A stretch of 9,253 nt of DNA from an uncultured Chloroflexota bacterium (GCA_903938075.1 CAJABS010000039.1:1-9253); one strand, 5' to 3'. Positions 1-5,853 are shown, counted from the first letter of the stretch. Numbers and translations: made by a program. The notes: a model not told the origin generated them from the letters alone.

Positions 1-872
1 AAACACTCTCGCTCTGCAGCGCAACCGGCGAACCACTCAGTGACGATGAGATCGTGGCGAGTGTGCTGCCACTACTCAATGCCCCAACGAAGCTCCTGCT
101 TCTCTCACGTGTCTCGTGGATCAGCGGCCGGACCCTTCCAGTCGCACCACTTCTTGCGGCGGCGCGCGCTGCGGGTGTCACCACCGTGCTCGACGGCGCC
201 CAAGGTGTCGGTGCGTTGCGCGACGACATTGATGCGCTGAACCCCGATCTGCTCGCCTTTCCATCGCAGAAGTGGCTGCTCGGGGTTGAGGGGCTCGCTG
301 GTATCCGCCTCTCGCGTGAGGCGCTCGCCGCCGAGACGTTCCGCCCGATCATTGGCGGCTACATGGCCTTCGATGGACAGCCACTCAACGGTGTTGGCAC
401 CTTTCGGTCAGATGCCCGTCGGTACCAGGTCTCTGGTTTCAGTCGTCCGGCTCTGGCGGGGGCGGCGCGAGCGGCGGGTTGGTTCTCGATGCAGGTGGGA
501 CTGCCGTGGGCGACCGAGCGCGCCCAGCGCCTCGCAGCCGAGTTCCACGCCGCAGTGCGTGATGTTCCCGGGGTGCAGATGCTCGCCCCAGCCGGGGGGC
601 ACGCCACGATCGTCTCCCTGCGCGTGGAGGGCTGGAAGCCCGAACAGCTCGTGGAGGAGCTCACGCGCCGCGCCTTTGCCATCACCCGCCGCGTGCCGAG
701 CCTCCCACCCCTCGACGGCCGACCTGGCTCCGCCGCTGCACTCCGCACCTCGTGGGGCTTCTGGAACACCGAGGCCGAGGTCGTGCGCATCGCCGAGCTG
801 ATCACCCTCTTCGCTGCACACACGCCAGAGACGCTGCCGAAGCGCCCAACGATTGAGATCCTGCATGGCTAA
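1..872 (+). CDS. Class V PLP-dependent aminotransferase / cysteine-desulfurase-fold enzyme (5' truncated by window edge)
   Basis: The reading frame is open from the first in-frame codon at position 3 with no stop before it, so the N-terminus lies outside the window. The GTG at 54 is internal, not the start. About 290 residues are visible, against roughly 370-400 in the family. Fold-type I class V hallmarks are present: LSRVSWISG near 105-131, LDGAQGVG near 189-212 (the Asp pairs with the PLP pyridine nitrogen, the Gln lies by the PLP ring), and PSQKWLLGVEGLAGI near 261-305, whose Lys (270-272) should form the Schiff base. Many relatives have His where this has Arg in LS-R-VSW. The family includes cysteine desulfurases, isopenicillin-N epimerase-like proteins and kynureninase-like lyases. 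Nothing here fixes the substrate, and no sulfur-transfer cysteine loop is evident. The next gene starts inside its last codons. Confidence 0.85.
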   Translation, partial: TLSLCSATGEPLSDDEIVASVLPLLNAPTKLLLLSRVSWISGRTLPVAPLLAAARAAGVTTVLDGAQGVGALRDDIDALNPDLLAFPSQKWLLGVEGLAGIRLSREALAAETFRPIIGGYMAFDGQPLNGVGTFRSDARRYQVSGFSRPALAGAARAAGWFSMQVGLPWATERAQRLAAEFHAAVRDVPGVQMLAPAGGHATIVSLRVEGWKPEQLVEELTRRAFAITRRVPSLPPLDGRPGSAAALRTSWGFWNTEAEVVRIAELITLFAAHTPETLPKRPTIEILHG

Positions 873-1284
873 GCAGCGTCGCCCACGCGGCTTCATCGGT
901 CGCCGCGTCTACCAGCTACTGCATGCACCAAAGCCAGTCTTTCGCGCCGTCTTCTCCAACGTCTCTATCGCCGCACTCTTGACGCTCGCGTATCTCCTCT
1001 ACGACCTGCAGGTAGAGCGCGCACTGCGCAGCGGTGCTGATTTGAGCAGCGTTATCGGCGGGAGAGATCTGCGCACCGAGGCGGCGGCGCTCCTAGTGCT
1101 TGGCACGGTGATCTTTGGCAGCCTCATCACCTATCTGATCGTTCCACAACCGCGCGCAGACGGAAAGGGAACAGAACGTTCCGGGTGGTCCGCAGTACTC
1201 GGCCTCTTCGCGAGCTTTCCGGTTGCGTACATCGCCCTCGTGATTGAGAGCCAGTTCTTGAAGCCGCTCTTCGCGCAGCTGTAG
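865..1284 (+). CDS. Three-helix membrane protein of unknown function
   Basis: This is a 139-residue protein that I do not recognise. I chose the ATG at 865, which overlaps the upstream stop as ATGGCTAA. The alternative TTG at 853 would add only four residues. The N-terminal 30 residues are very basic (KQRRPRGFIGRR) and likely cytoplasmic. Hydrophobic segments lie at about residues 31-47, 73-93 and 108-127. Between the first two is a charged loop with the pattern RxxADLSSVIGGRDLRTE, and before the third a short KGTERSGW loop. No catalytic motif or cysteine pair is visible. The 8-nt overlap suggests translational coupling to the aminotransferase gene, but no functional link can be argued from sequence. 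Its stop codon lies in one arm of a hairpin shared with the convergent regulator gene. Confidence 0.75.
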   Translation: MAKQRRPRGFIGRRVYQLLHAPKPVFRAVFSNVSIAALLTLAYLLYDLQVERALRSGADLSSVIGGRDLRTEAAALLVLGTVIFGSLITYLIVPQPRADGKGTERSGWSAVLGLFASFPVAYIALVIESQFLKPLFAQL

Positions 1285-1295
1285 CGGAGCGCTAC
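1281..1295. terminator. Hairpin shared by two convergent stop codons
   Basis: GTAGCG-GAG-CGCTAC is a perfect 6-bp inverted repeat with a 3-nt loop. The left arm contains the TAG of the plus-strand membrane protein (1282-1284), and the right arm contains the TAG, read as CTA, of the minus-strand regulator (1292-1294). No T-run follows on either strand, so it is not a canonical intrinsic terminator. It may still act as a compact bidirectional 3' end for both transcripts. Confidence 0.4.
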
Positions 1296-1615
1296 GCCTG
1301 GCGGGTGCCGATCAGGCGGTAGCCGATGCCGCGAACGCTCACCAAGATCTGTGGGCGTCGCTGATTCCCTTCGAACTTCTTGCGCAGGCGGTTGACGGCA
1401 ACGCGCAGCGCTTCGTCGCCGCCAGCCCAGTTCTCGCCCCACACGTAATCACGAATCTCTTGATGCGAGACCGCATCACCAAGGCGCTCGATGAGGAGCG
1501 AGAGGAGTCGCAGCTCTGTGCCGGTGAGGGTGATGGTTCGCTCAGCGAGTCGCAACGCACCGCTGGCGCGGTCGATCGCGATGGGCGTCGGCTCTACAGG
1601 CGATGTATCAGTCAT
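1292..1615 (-). CDS. Stand-alone OmpR/PhoB-type winged-helix DNA-binding protein
   Basis: This 107-residue protein is essentially one Trans_reg_C domain. A short N-terminal tail leads into the small antiparallel sheet (about residues 13-30). The helical core LTGTELRLLSLLIERLGDAVS follows, then the segment QEIRDYVWG. The recognition-helix region contains ALRVAVNRLRKKFE, and the C-terminal wing is ILVSVRGIGYRLI, the usual family signature. There is no receiver domain and no phosphoacceptor Asp, so control by a histidine kinase is not expected from this polypeptide. It could bind DNA constitutively, partner another protein, or be a receiver-less descendant of a response regulator. It lies 35 nt downstream of the EamA gene on the same strand. 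It also has its own candidate TACTAT box just before the ATG and no visible Shine-Dalgarno, so it may be read both from the upstream operon and as a leaderless mRNA. Confidence 0.88.
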   Translation of the reverse strand: MTDTSPVEPTPIAIDRASGALRLAERTITLTGTELRLLSLLIERLGDAVSHQEIRDYVWGENWAGGDEALRVAVNRLRKKFEGNQRRPQILVSVRGIGYRLIGTRQA

Positions 1616-1624
1616 GGGAGAGCG

Positions 1625-1630
1625 ATAGTA
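1625..1630 (-). promoter_or_regulatory. Candidate -10 box (TACTAT) for a leaderless regulator transcript
   Basis: On the minus strand TACTAT ends 9 nt before the ATG of the winged-helix gene. No Shine-Dalgarno precedes that ATG (the intervening bases are CGCTCTCCC). This spacing would place transcription start at or next to the start codon. No convincing -35 is visible, so this is a pattern-based suggestion. Confidence 0.35.
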
Positions 1631-1650
1631 GCGGGTCTGTAACAGTTCGT

Positions 1651-2622
1651 CTACGCCACTCCGCCCAGTGCAATGGCCAGGGTTGCAACACCTGCAAGGG
1701 CAATCCCCAACCCTTGTCGTGCGCTTACCCGTTCACCCAACAGGAACGCCGCAAAGATCACCGTGGTGATTGGTGCGATCGACGTAAAGACCGCCGCTAC
1801 CGCCACACCGCTCTCTCCAGAGGAGAGGAAGAAGAAGAGATTCCCCATCGTGTCACCAGTGCCGGCCGCAGCAAGCAGCACTAGTAGCCGTAGTCGCGGC
1901 AGTAGACCTGTTGGAATTGCACCTGGGCGAATTGGTTCATCTCCGGGCGGCCGTCGGCCAACGAGTCGAGCGGTGACGAAGACGAGGGTGAGCGCCGAGA
2001 CACTGGCGATACGAAGGATGGTGAGGAGCCACGCAATCGTCGGTAGGCCAATCGCTGCCGTCTCTTCAAGTTGTGCTTGAACGCCAGCGAAGATCAGGCT
2101 GAAACCCGCAAAGCAGATTCCGGCGGTGATGCCGTATATGGCACCGCCGCCCGCCGCTGCACCGCTTGACGCATCGGCGTGCGCACCGGCCTCGCCAGCA
2201 ACTGCATGTTCAACAGAGCTCGTTGAGACGATGATGATCGCAACGATCGCCAGCATGAATCCGAAGAGTCGGAGGAGTGACGGAACTTCACCTTGCGCAA
2301 TGCTCACGCCAACAGGAATCAGTGCCGCGAGTGTGCCCGCGATACTAGCGACAATCGAGATGCGCCCGTGGGCAAACCCGTGATAAAGCGAAAGCACACC
2401 GGTGCCACCAACAATGCCGGCCAGCGCGGTGGTGAGTAGCGCAGAGCCGCTTGGCGGAACACCACCAGCGAGCAGGGCAACGGGAATCAGTAGCGCCAGC
2501 GCCGCCGCCTGGCTCGTGGCGACGACGAGGAAAGTTGGGAGGCGTCGGCTAGCGAGTCCGCCCAAGAAGTCGCCACCACCCCACGAGAAGGCGGCGAACA
2601 CACCGAACAGTGCGCCGATCAT
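1651..2622 (-). CDS. EamA-family (drug/metabolite transporter superfamily) inner-membrane exporter
   Basis: This 323-residue protein is almost wholly hydrophobic, with a pattern consistent with ten transmembrane helices in two EamA repeats (about residues 3-137 and 157-320). A small polar linker rich in Ala, Glu and Gly separates them (about 136-156). Near the N-terminus is WGGGDFLGG. The second repeat ends with the typical FLLGERVSARQGLGIALAGV, where a conserved Glu and Gly precede the last helix. Family members export amino acids, metabolites or drugs; the substrate cannot be read from sequence. Its ATG overlaps the stop of the upstream GNAT gene as ATGA, implying translational coupling, and the winged-helix regulator follows 35 nt downstream. 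A pairing of acetyltransferase and exporter would fit detoxification or metabolite excretion, but that is inference. Confidence 0.9.
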   Translation of the reverse strand: MIGALFGVFAAFSWGGGDFLGGLASRRLPTFLVVATSQAAALALLIPVALLAGGVPPSGSALLTTALAGIVGGTGVLSLYHGFAHGRISIVASIAGTLAALIPVGVSIAQGEVPSLLRLFGFMLAIVAIIIVSTSSVEHAVAGEAGAHADASSGAAAGGGAIYGITAGICFAGFSLIFAGVQAQLEETAAIGLPTIAWLLTILRIASVSALTLVFVTARLVGRRPPGDEPIRPGAIPTGLLPRLRLLVLLAAAGTGDTMGNLFFFLSSGESGVAVAAVFTSIAPITTVIFAAFLLGERVSARQGLGIALAGVATLAIALGGVA

Positions 2623-3047
2623 GGAGCCACCCAGCGCATGCGCTGATGTGGGCCGACCTGGGGGAACTCAAAGCGCTCCCCCTCGGCAACAAAGCCGAGG
2701 CGCTCATAGAGGGTGATGGCCGCCACTCGTGCGTTGCACCAGAGGTCGCGCGGGGCGCTCGTGTCGGACCACCAGGCGGCGATGGCGGCGCGCATCAGCG
2801 CCTCACCGATCCCTTGGTTACGCCAGTGTGGGGCGGTCGCCGCGCCCCGGAGTTGGGTGCTTGGCCCCTCAACCGTATAGAGCGAGACACATGCGGCCAG
2901 CTCACCGTCGCTCCAGGCGCCCCAGTGCGCACCAGCACCGGCCTCATCGCCTGGGTAGTAGGCGCTCTCCAACGGCCGACCTGCCCGCAGCACTTCGTGG
3001 CGCAGGTTCAGGATCTCCTCAAAGGTTGCGGGTCGAATCTCGAGCAT
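2619..3047 (-). CDS. GNAT-family N-acetyltransferase
   Basis: This 142-residue protein has the length of a single GNAT domain. Motif A, which binds the pyrophosphate of acetyl-CoA, is R76-N-Q-G-I-G81, matching the family pattern Q/R-x-x-G-x-G/A. It is followed by the helix EALMRAAIAAWW. Motif B is in the C-terminal part, ITLYERLGFVAEGE, with its characteristic Tyr and GF. The N-terminus (RHEVLRAGRPLESAYYPGDEA) resembles a GNAT subgroup of unassigned substrate. The acceptor could be a small amine, an amino acid or a protein amine. The ATG at 3047 is the first start after a 47-nt divergent intergenic region shared with the PLP dehydratase gene. The stop overlaps the EamA start, so this is the first gene of a minus-strand operon. 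Confidence 0.88.
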   Translation of the reverse strand: MLEIRPATFEEILNLRHEVLRAGRPLESAYYPGDEAGAGAHWGAWSDGELAACVSLYTVEGPSTQLRGAATAPHWRNQGIGEALMRAAIAAWWSDTSAPRDLWCNARVAAITLYERLGFVAEGERFEFPQVGPHQRMRWVAP

Positions 3048-3053
3048 GCGTAC

Positions 3054-3059
3054 AGGCTA
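3054..3059 (-). promoter_or_regulatory. Candidate -10 box (TAGCCT) for the GNAT-EamA operon
   Basis: On the minus strand TAGCCT (pattern TAnnnT) ends 6 nt before the GNAT ATG. A G-rich stretch exists further upstream, but too far from the ATG for a normal Shine-Dalgarno. The arrangement fits a leaderless transcript. No clear -35 is present, so support is weak. Confidence 0.3.
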
Positions 3060-3078
3060 CCTGCTCCCCCCGCGCATG

Positions 3079-3084
3079 TACTAC
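3079..3084 (+). promoter_or_regulatory. Candidate -10 box (TACTAC) for the PLP dehydratase gene
   Basis: TACTAC lies 10 nt before the ATG at 3095, followed by CGTTCTCCCC. This is strikingly like the TACTAT-CGCTCTCCC-ATG arrangement in front of the winged-helix gene. No Shine-Dalgarno is visible, which again suggests leaderless expression. The box lacks the conserved final T and no -35 is evident. Confidence 0.3.
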
Positions 3085-3094
3085 CGTTCTCCCC

Positions 3095-4192
3095 ATGCCC
3101 GACCTACCGTCTCGTGAACAGCGCCCGGCCTATCCGCCACTGCCGACCACTGATCCCCTAACGGGCGAGCCGTTCAGCATGGATCTGAAGGCGGTCAAGG
3201 ATGCGGCCCAACGCACCGCAGGGAAGCTCCACATCACACCGATCCTCTCCTCGGTCGGCGCCGCCGATGCCCTGCGCCGGAGCGGGGGACCAGCCCTTGG
3301 CGATGGCCGCGTGCGATTTAAGTCAGAACACCTACAGCGCAGCGGTTCGTACAAGGTTCGAGGCATGTTGAATCGTGTCGCGCGACTCGTCGAATTCTTC
3401 GGCATTGAAGACGTGCAGCGCCGCGGGATCATCACCTTTAGCGCAGGCAATGCCGCCGCCGCCTACGCCTGGGCGGGCCGCGCCTACGGCATTCCTGTTG
3501 AGGTGGTGATGCCAGCGAAGGCCGTGCCCGCAAAGATCGCCGCCTGCAAGGCCTATGGGGCAACCGTGCACCTTGTGGAAGGGCACATGGGCACCGCAGG
3601 AGAGCTGAAGAACAAGTTGGTTGCGGAGCGTGGCCTCATCGATGCACACCCGTTTGATGATCCATTCGTGATTGCCGGTCACGGCAGCATGGGCATTGAA
3701 ATCCTTGAACAGATCCCCGAAGCCGATGTGGTCATTGGTGGGCTTGGCGGCGGCGGCATGCTCTGCGGCGCTTCCGTTGCACTTCGCGCACTGAAGCCCG
3801 AGATTCGTCTCTACGGCGTTGAGCCCGACGGCTCCTCTGCAGTGAAGCAGGCGGTTGACGCTGGCGGTGTCGTGCCCGTCACCCCGGTCACCGTGGCCGA
3901 CGGCCTCGGTGCGCCGTACGCCGGCTCCTGGACACTCCCACTCGCATCCTCACTCCTTGATGGCCTCGTCACCCTCCCCGACGAAGAGATCCTCGGCGGG
4001 TTGCGATTCGCGATGGAGCGCCTCAAGCAGGTGGTGGAGCCCGCCGGCGCCGCCGCTCTCGCCGCTCTCCTCTTCGGGCACATTCCCGTAATTCCAGGGG
4101 ACAGGGTGGTCATCATCCTGAGCGGCGGAAACGTCGATCTCACCCGCATCCCAGAATTCCTGGAACGCGCCACACCCGTCCCTGGCGCATAG
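3095..4192 (+). CDS. Threonine/serine dehydratase-like PLP enzyme (fold type II)
   Basis: This 365-residue protein belongs to the tryptophan-synthase-beta superfamily. K87 in SGSYKVRG is the expected Schiff-base lysine. SAGN (116-119) should contact the substrate carboxylate. The glycine loop GGLGGGGM (215-222) cradles the PLP phosphate, and S343 in LSGGNVD should bond the PLP ring nitrogen. The protein ends there, without the C-terminal ACT domain of biosynthetic threonine deaminase, as in catabolic dehydratases and serine racemases. The common SAGNHAQG is SAGNAAAAYA here, so the usual His is missing. The open frame runs further upstream, but that part is arginine-rich and antisense to the GNAT gene, so I start at ATG 3095. 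ATG 3179, which drops a Pro-rich 28-residue leader, is the alternative. The likely reaction is deamination of threonine, serine or a hydroxy-amino acid; the exact substrate is unknown. Confidence 0.88.
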   Translation: MPDLPSREQRPAYPPLPTTDPLTGEPFSMDLKAVKDAAQRTAGKLHITPILSSVGAADALRRSGGPALGDGRVRFKSEHLQRSGSYKVRGMLNRVARLVEFFGIEDVQRRGIITFSAGNAAAAYAWAGRAYGIPVEVVMPAKAVPAKIAACKAYGATVHLVEGHMGTAGELKNKLVAERGLIDAHPFDDPFVIAGHGSMGIEILEQIPEADVVIGGLGGGGMLCGASVALRALKPEIRLYGVEPDGSSAVKQAVDAGGVVPVTPVTVADGLGAPYAGSWTLPLASSLLDGLVTLPDEEILGGLRFAMERLKQVVEPAGAAALAALLFGHIPVIPGDRVVIILSGGNVDLTRIPEFLERATPVPGA

Positions 4193-4195
4193 ACC

Positions 4196-4225
4196 TTGAC
4201 GTTTGGGCCAATAGTCATCTACCTT
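4196..4225 (+). promoter_or_regulatory. Candidate sigma70-type promoter for the small-protein pair
   Basis: TTGACG (4196-4201) and TACCTT (4220-4225) are separated by 18 nt, starting 4 nt after the dehydratase stop. Predicted transcription start is near 4232. The -35 is a 5/6 match to TTGACA; the -10 keeps the T-A and final T. A 19-bp inverted repeat begins at the predicted start, and a strong Shine-Dalgarno follows. Confidence 0.5.
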
Positions 4226-4232
4226 TCTGCTA

Positions 4233-4251
4233 ACTGATACTCAGTATCAGT
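4233..4251. promoter_or_regulatory. Perfect 8-bp inverted repeat resembling a Fur-family operator
   Basis: ACTGATAC-TCA-GTATCAGT has perfect 8-bp arms and a 3-nt centre. Its inner 15-mer TGATACTCAGTATCA matches 12 of the 14 arm positions of the 7-1-7 Fur-box consensus TGATAATnATTATCA, differing symmetrically at one base per arm. It sits over the predicted transcription start, a position suited to repression. It could instead be a 5' mRNA hairpin. Which Fur-family member (iron, zinc, manganese or peroxide) might bind cannot be told. Confidence 0.45.
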
Positions 4252-4273
4252 ACAAGCGCAGTAGGGAGGCTCT

Positions 4274-4474
4274 ATGGCATACAGCTACAAGAACTCACGG
4301 GGGGTCCAGTACTACCTCCACGGTCGAACCCGAACGGTCGCTAATGGGAAGAAAGTGACGCTGCACTTCTTCGCAAAGGCTGAAGGCGAAGGCGCTGTCG
4401 GATCGCTGCCTGAGGGGTATACGGTGATTGAATCGGCGCGAACTGGCCTCCCGATCTTGAAGAAAAAGGCGTAA
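4274..4474 (+). CDS. Small basic conserved-type protein ending in GLPILKKK
   Basis: This 66-residue protein starts at an ATG with a strong Shine-Dalgarno (AGGGAGG, 4263-4269, 4-nt spacing). I recognise the general pattern (N-terminal MAYSYKNSRGVQYYLHG, central LHFFAKAE, then LPEGYTVIESARTGLPILKKK) as resembling uncharacterised small bacterial proteins, but I cannot give a function. It is rich in aromatic residues and Lys, has no cysteine, no transmembrane segment and no signal peptide, so a small cytosolic, possibly RNA- or protein-binding, fold is plausible. A second copy of its last eight residues appears 284 nt downstream as an apparent relic. Its TAA is immediately followed by the ATG of the zinc-ribbon candidate, so the two are co-transcribed and probably coupled. 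A Fur-box-like repeat lies upstream. Confidence 0.8.
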   Translation: MAYSYKNSRGVQYYLHGRTRTVANGKKVTLHFFAKAEGEGAVGSLPEGYTVIESARTGLPILKKKA

Positions 4475-4699
4475 ATGCGTCACTCGGCGCACGAGATCAA
4501 GTGCCCGAACGGCGACCTCCCTGAGCAGCCGCACCTCTTTGAGGCGGCTGCCGGGGAGGGAACCCCGCTGTTCATGTTCTGCCGCAACTGTGGTGAGGTT
4601 CGAAAGATTGAACTACCCGCAGCAGAGCCCATCCCACTGGATGATCTCCCCTCCCACCTCTGGCCGAGCGCCCTGGAGGACGGCGGAGGAGGCGTATAG
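4475..4699 (+). CDS. Small Cys-rich protein, candidate zinc ribbon
   Basis: This 74-residue protein starts directly after the TAA of the preceding gene (TAAATG). The purine-rich AAAAGG about 5 nt upstream could serve as ribosome site. Cysteines are at C10 (KCPNGD) and C36/C39 (FCRNCGE). With H6 or H20 as a fourth ligand they could form a mononuclear zinc site of ribbon type; a CxxCG knuckle followed by a beta-strand (EVRKIEL) is typical of that fold. The C-terminal third is acidic and Pro-rich (EPIPLDDLPSHLWPSALEDGGGG) and probably unstructured. Zinc ribbons usually bind nucleic acid or protein. With only three cysteines, metal binding is not certain. I do not recognise an exact family. Confidence 0.7.
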   Translation: MRHSAHEIKCPNGDLPEQPHLFEAAAGEGTPLFMFCRNCGEVRKIELPAAEPIPLDDLPSHLWPSALEDGGGGV

Positions 4700-4710
4700 C
4701 GCGCAACCCC

Positions 4711-4773
4711 TCCGCATCGGGGAAGGCGGGCCTACCGATCCTGAAGAAGAAGTCAAAGTCCCACTGGGGGTGA
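4711..4773 (+). pseudogene. Relic of a second copy of the 66-aa protein's C-terminus
   Basis: In frame from 4711, the translation SASGKAGLPILKKKSKSHWG then stop repeats the GLPILKKK end of the 66-aa protein. The 24 nt at 4729-4752 match 4445-4468 at 21 positions, and all three differences are synonymous (CTC/CTA, TTG/CTG, AAA/AAG). No start codon lies between the upstream in-frame stop (4642-4644) and the match. The rest of the frame is an arginine run without similarity to the 66-aa protein. I read it as a decayed paralogue or a duplicated gene end. A frameshifted real gene cannot be excluded. Confidence 0.4.
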
Positions 4774-4824
4774 TCGACTAACTGTGTCAAACAGTCGGCA
4801 CGGTGATCAGGCAAGATTGCGGGC

Positions 4825-5853
4825 ATGAACGATCTTCTCGTAGCACTCGCCGTACTCTTCACCGGCATTGCCGCCGTTGCAGCTATCGCCGCAGCGCTGC
4901 GCGCTGGGCGCCCAACCCCACCCGACCAGAGCACGGCGATGCAGGCGGCACAGCTTGCGGCCATGGTGCAAGGGCTTGTGGAGCAATCGAACCGCGACCG
5001 CGAGAGCGTGAAGCAGGCGCTCGCCGCTGGCGCAAAGGGCACCACCGAGCAGCTTCAACAGGTTGGTGAACGCCTCGGCATCATCGATCGTGCGCAGCAG
5101 CAGATTGAAGAGCTGAAGGGTCAAGTTGTTGACCTTGTTGGCATTCTCGGCAGCAATCAGGCGCGTGGTGCCTTTGGTGAGGTGCGCCTTGAGCAGATCG
5201 TTGAGGATGTGCTCCCCGCCGAACTGTACGAATTCCAGGCCACGCTCTCCAATCGTGCCCGTGTTGACTGCCTGATTCGCTTCAGCGAGCGCGGCGGTGA
5301 TCTCGCCGTCGACTCAAAGTTTCCACTCGAGTCGTATCGCAGCATGCTCGCCGCCGGTGACGACGCGACGCGCATTGTGGCCGAGCGCCAGTTCAAGGTT
5401 GATGTCAAGAAGCACATTGACGACATCTCGTCGAAGTACCTCATCAAGGGCGAAACGCGTGATCTCGCCCTCATGTTCATTCCGGCGGAGTCCATCTACA
5501 GCGAGCTGCTGCAGCACTTCTCCGACCTCGTCGACTACTCAAGTAAGAAGCGCGTCTACCTCACCAGCCCAAACACCATCCATGGCTGGCTGACCAACCT
5601 GCGCTCGGTCTACATCGACACCAAGATCGCCGCGCAGGCCTCACTCATTCAGCGTGAGGTGCGCCTCATCCTCGACGATGTGGGCCGGCTCGGCGAGCGT
5701 GTCGAGAGCCTTGAGGGCCACTTCGGGCAGGCGAGCAAGGATATTGAGCAGATCAAGACCTCGGCTAAGAAGGTGCTCGACCGAGGTGAGAGGATCGAGC
5801 GGGTGGAACTCAGTGCAGGCGACGATTCGGCAGGCCCTGCCCTGAAGGATTGA
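4825..5853 (+). CDS. rmuC: RmuC-family DNA recombination protein
   Basis: This 342-residue protein, compact for the family, has an N-terminal membrane anchor (about residues 3-25). An Ala/Gln/Glu-rich predicted coiled coil follows (about 35-110). The RmuC domain runs from about 112 to 290. It has the family landmarks RGAFGEVRLEQIV (114-126), the YEFQ segment (135-138), AVDSKFPLESY (161-171), HIDDISSKYL (197-206), LMFIPAESIY (216-225) and a final helical region to about 320. The D-x-K in DSKFPL and the Glu in FGE recall the PD-(D/E)xK nuclease core proposed for RmuC. E. coli rmuC loss raises inversion at short inverted repeats, so the protein is thought to limit such rearrangements. The ATG at 4825 has no clear Shine-Dalgarno. 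No operon partner is evident, since the next gene has its own promoter. Confidence 0.93.
   Translation: MNDLLVALAVLFTGIAAVAAIAAALRAGRPTPPDQSTAMQAAQLAAMVQGLVEQSNRDRESVKQALAAGAKGTTEQLQQVGERLGIIDRAQQQIEELKGQVVDLVGILGSNQARGAFGEVRLEQIVEDVLPAELYEFQATLSNRARVDCLIRFSERGGDLAVDSKFPLESYRSMLAAGDDATRIVAERQFKVDVKKHIDDISSKYLIKGETRDLALMFIPAESIYSELLQHFSDLVDYSSKKRVYLTSPNTIHGWLTNLRSVYIDTKIAAQASLIQREVRLILDDVGRLGERVESLEGHFGQASKDIEQIKTSAKKVLDRGERIERVELSAGDDSAGPALKD

Noticed and set aside
408..896. A 162-codon minus-strand open frame
   Set aside because: It is opposite the aminotransferase coding sequence, with low-complexity Arg/Gly-rich translation and no family features.
2729..3094. Upstream extension of the PLP dehydratase frame to a 487-residue protein
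   Set aside because: The added 122 residues are Arg/Pro-rich, show no domain pattern and are antisense to the GNAT gene.
2610..3161. A 183-codon plus-strand open frame
   Set aside because: It is antisense to the well-supported GNAT gene and has no recognisable motif; long shadow frames are expected at this GC content.
4707..4722. CCCC...GGGG hairpin after the zinc-ribbon gene as a terminator
   Set aside because: The stem is only 4 bp with a large loop and no T-run follows.
4781..4795. Reading ACTGT-N5-ACAGT as a LexA box of the CTGT-N8-ACAG type
   Set aside because: The spacer is 5 nt, not 8, so the two half-sites are misplaced for LexA.
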